DNA of 64,000 nt from contig JBGTLA010000078.1 in NCBI GenBank assembly GCA_041744375.1, positions 19,085 to 83,084 of the forward strand, read 5' to 3'. Position 1 is the first letter of the stretch; each line of letters opens with the position of its first letter. Under the pieces are notes generated by a model. The model was not told the DNA's origin. It ran no database searches and saw nothing but the letters and a program-made list of their open reading frames with translations. This DNA is from JBGTLA01 sp041744375 (GTDB taxonomy: Bacteria; Actinomycetota; Acidimicrobiia; Spongiisociales; ZC4RG35). The position numbers and the translations under genes were made by a program. This document shows, piece by piece, positions 62,737-64,000 of the stretch.

Positions 62737-64000
62737 CACCGCCCCCTCCACCACTCCATTCCGACGGAACCCCGCTCTCCCTCTGGCACGACCAGGGCCC
62801 GGCACCGGCCGTGCGCCGGGCCCTGGACGGCGCCGTCGACGCCGATGTCGTGATCGTCGGTGGCGGGTACAGCGGCTTGTGGACCGCCTACTACCTGCTC
62901 GAGACGCGTCCCCAACTGTCGGTAGTGGTGCTCGAAGCCGAGTTCTGTGGGTTTGGGGCGTCAGGTCGAAACGGCGGATGGGTGTCTCCCAAGTTTCCCG
63001 GCTCGAAGCGGGCCATGGCCGACGATCACGGCCGCGAGGCAGTGGTGGCCTACCAGCACGCCATGTTCGAGGCCGTCGGCGAGATCGGCCGGGTCGTCGA
63101 GGTCGAATCGATCGATTGTGACTTCCACAAAGGCGGGATGCTCCTCTTCGCAACGTCGGATGCCCAGGCACAACGCCTCCGGAGCTACGTCGAGGGATTG
63201 CGCCGCTGGGGATTCGGACCCGAGGACGTCGAGTGGTTGGGGCGGCGCGCCGCCGCGGAGAGGGCGACCGTGGCCGGTTCCAGAGCGGCGATGTTCACGC
63301 CCCACTGCGCCGTCGTCCACCCGTGGAGGCTGGTGGATGGCCTGGCCCGATCCGTTGAGCAACGGGGGGCAGTCATCTACGAGAACAGCCGGGCCCGGTC
63401 ACTCGCCCCGGGCTTGGTGGTCACCGATCAGGGCGTGGTGCGCGCCCGCACCGTGTTGCGGTGTACCGAAGCCTTCACTCCTGACCTGCCAGGCGAGGAG
63501 AGGGCGCTGGCCCCGCTGTACTCACTCATGATCGCCACCGAGCCGCTGAGCGATGACTGGTGGGACGGCATCGGGCTGACGGGTCGCGAGACGTTCTCCG
63601 ACGAGCGTCACCTCATCGTCTACGGTCAGCGCACCGCCGATGGCCGCTTCGCCTTCGGTGGTCGCGGGGCGCCCTATCACTTTGGCTCGACGGTGAGAGC
63701 GCAATGGGATCGGAACCCCCGCACGCATGATCTCATCCAGAAGGTCCTGTGGCGGCTTTTCCCCGCCCTCGGAGATGCCCGGGTGACGCACCAATGGGGA
63801 GGTGCGGTGGCCGTTCCCCGCGATTGGCGAGTCTCGGTCGACTACGACCCCGTCACGGGAATGGGCCACGCCGGAGGGTACGTGGGCCAGGGCGTGACGA
63901 GCGCCAACCTGGCTGGGCGAACCCTCGCCGAGCTCGTCTTGGCCCAGTACGGCCCGCGCACCCGCCTGCCCTTCGTGGGTCACCGCTGGCGCCGCTGGGA
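62733..64000 (+). CDS. DAO-superfamily amine oxidase (PuuB/DadA-like), truncated by window edge
   Basis: GTG at 62733 overlaps the aminotransferase stop (GTGA), and the frame stays open to the window end (422 codons). The FAD motif is VVIVGGGYSGLWTAYYLLE, followed by GFGASGRNGGWVSP, a string typical of gamma-glutamylputrescine oxidase and related amine or D-amino acid oxidases. Late features are FAFGGRGAPYHFG and GHAGGYVGQGVTSANLAGRTL, which close the FAD site. It probably oxidises an amine to the aldehyde used by the aldehyde dehydrogenase two genes upstream. The last residues are missing. Confidence 0.85.
   Translation, partial: MTPPPPPLHSDGTPLSLWHDQGPAPAVRRALDGAVDADVVIVGGGYSGLWTAYYLLETRPQLSVVVLEAEFCGFGASGRNGGWVSPKFPGSKRAMADDHGREAVVAYQHAMFEAVGEIGRVVEVESIDCDFHKGGMLLFATSDAQAQRLRSYVEGLRRWGFGPEDVEWLGRRAAAERATVAGSRAAMFTPHCAVVHPWRLVDGLARSVEQRGAVIYENSRARSLAPGLVVTDQGVVRARTVLRCTEAFTPDLPGEERALAPLYSLMIATEPLSDDWWDGIGLTGRETFSDERHLIVYGQRTADGRFAFGGRGAPYHFGSTVRAQWDRNPRTHDLIQKVLWRLFPALGDARVTHQWGGAVAVPRDWRVSVDYDPVTGMGHAGGYVGQGVTSANLAGRTLAELVLAQYGPRTRLPFVGHRWRRW

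Overview
This is high-G+C, gene-dense DNA of actinobacterial character. Pointers are a TIGR03617-type F420-dependent oxidoreductase, a class E sortase, a Mrp/ApbC protein without the CxxC pair, DUF4332, DUF4349 and DUF5317 proteins, frequent GTG starts, and many start codons preceded at 6-9 nt by a TAnnnT -10 hexamer (leaderless transcription). The mix of F420 enzymes, catabolic flavoproteins and aminotransferases fits an Acidimicrobiia-like lineage, but there is no rRNA or tRNA to prove this. No CRISPR array, prophage, complete insertion sequence or origin was seen.

Layout. 1-7.8 kb: a GH5-like hydrolase, a membrane SpoIIE-type phosphatase, a DUF4332 protein under four helically phased GCTAGC boxes, a RibD-C reductase, and a GH65 phosphorylase paired with a beta-phosphoglucomutase-like HAD enzyme (phosphorolytic use of alpha-glucosides). 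8-12.7 kb: an OmpR-type two-component system, a SoxB-like flavoprotein and an HtrA-like protease. 12.8-18.7 kb: a DrrAB-like ABC exporter whose permease is frameshifted, an APH-fold kinase, a DUF885 peptidase and a LysM/M23 peptidase. 18.7-21.6 kb: an rlmN pseudogene, a cNMP-domain protein and intact rlmN. 21.7-29.1 kb: GNAT, a pterin dehydratase/VOC fusion, an NCS1-like permease, a helix-hairpin-helix protein, the F420 enzyme, and a three-gene operon (conserved hypothetical, gamma-glutamyltransferase, histidine phosphatase).

29.1-32.7 kb is the most unusual part. A predicted promoter and a roughly 230-nt hairpin-rich leader lead to a 29-aa hydrophobic peptide with a good ribosome binding site. 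Two overlapping multi-pass membrane proteins with degenerate HD-GYP domains follow, then a convergent DUF5317 membrane protein. The first part of the first HD gene has codon use unlike the rest. I propose this as a candidate undescribed signalling locus.

32.7-42.1 kb: enoyl-CoA hydratase, class E sortase with a coupled 48-aa membrane protein, TlpA-like thioredoxin, aconitase, a SufR-like Fe-S regulator divergent from Mrp, and a set of small membrane proteins. 42.1-49.0 kb: a class III aminotransferase diverges from an amidohydrolase-potABCD operon, with an 18-bp palindrome between them, and a strong hairpin closes the operon. 49-52.9 kb: DUF4349 lipoprotein, C45 peptidase, GNAT, and an AbiEi/DUF559-like gene bracketed by two copies of a REP-like hairpin. 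52.9-64 kb: agmatinase/ureohydrolase, two aldehyde dehydrogenases, a trans-aconitate methyltransferase, a fused FAD-monooxygenase/old-yellow-enzyme protein, a disulfide-reductase-like flavoprotein, a GSA-type aminotransferase and a PuuB/DadA-like amine oxidase cut by the window edge. The 42-64 kb genes together suggest import and breakdown of polyamines or similar amines: uptake, guanidine hydrolysis, deamination and aldehyde oxidation.
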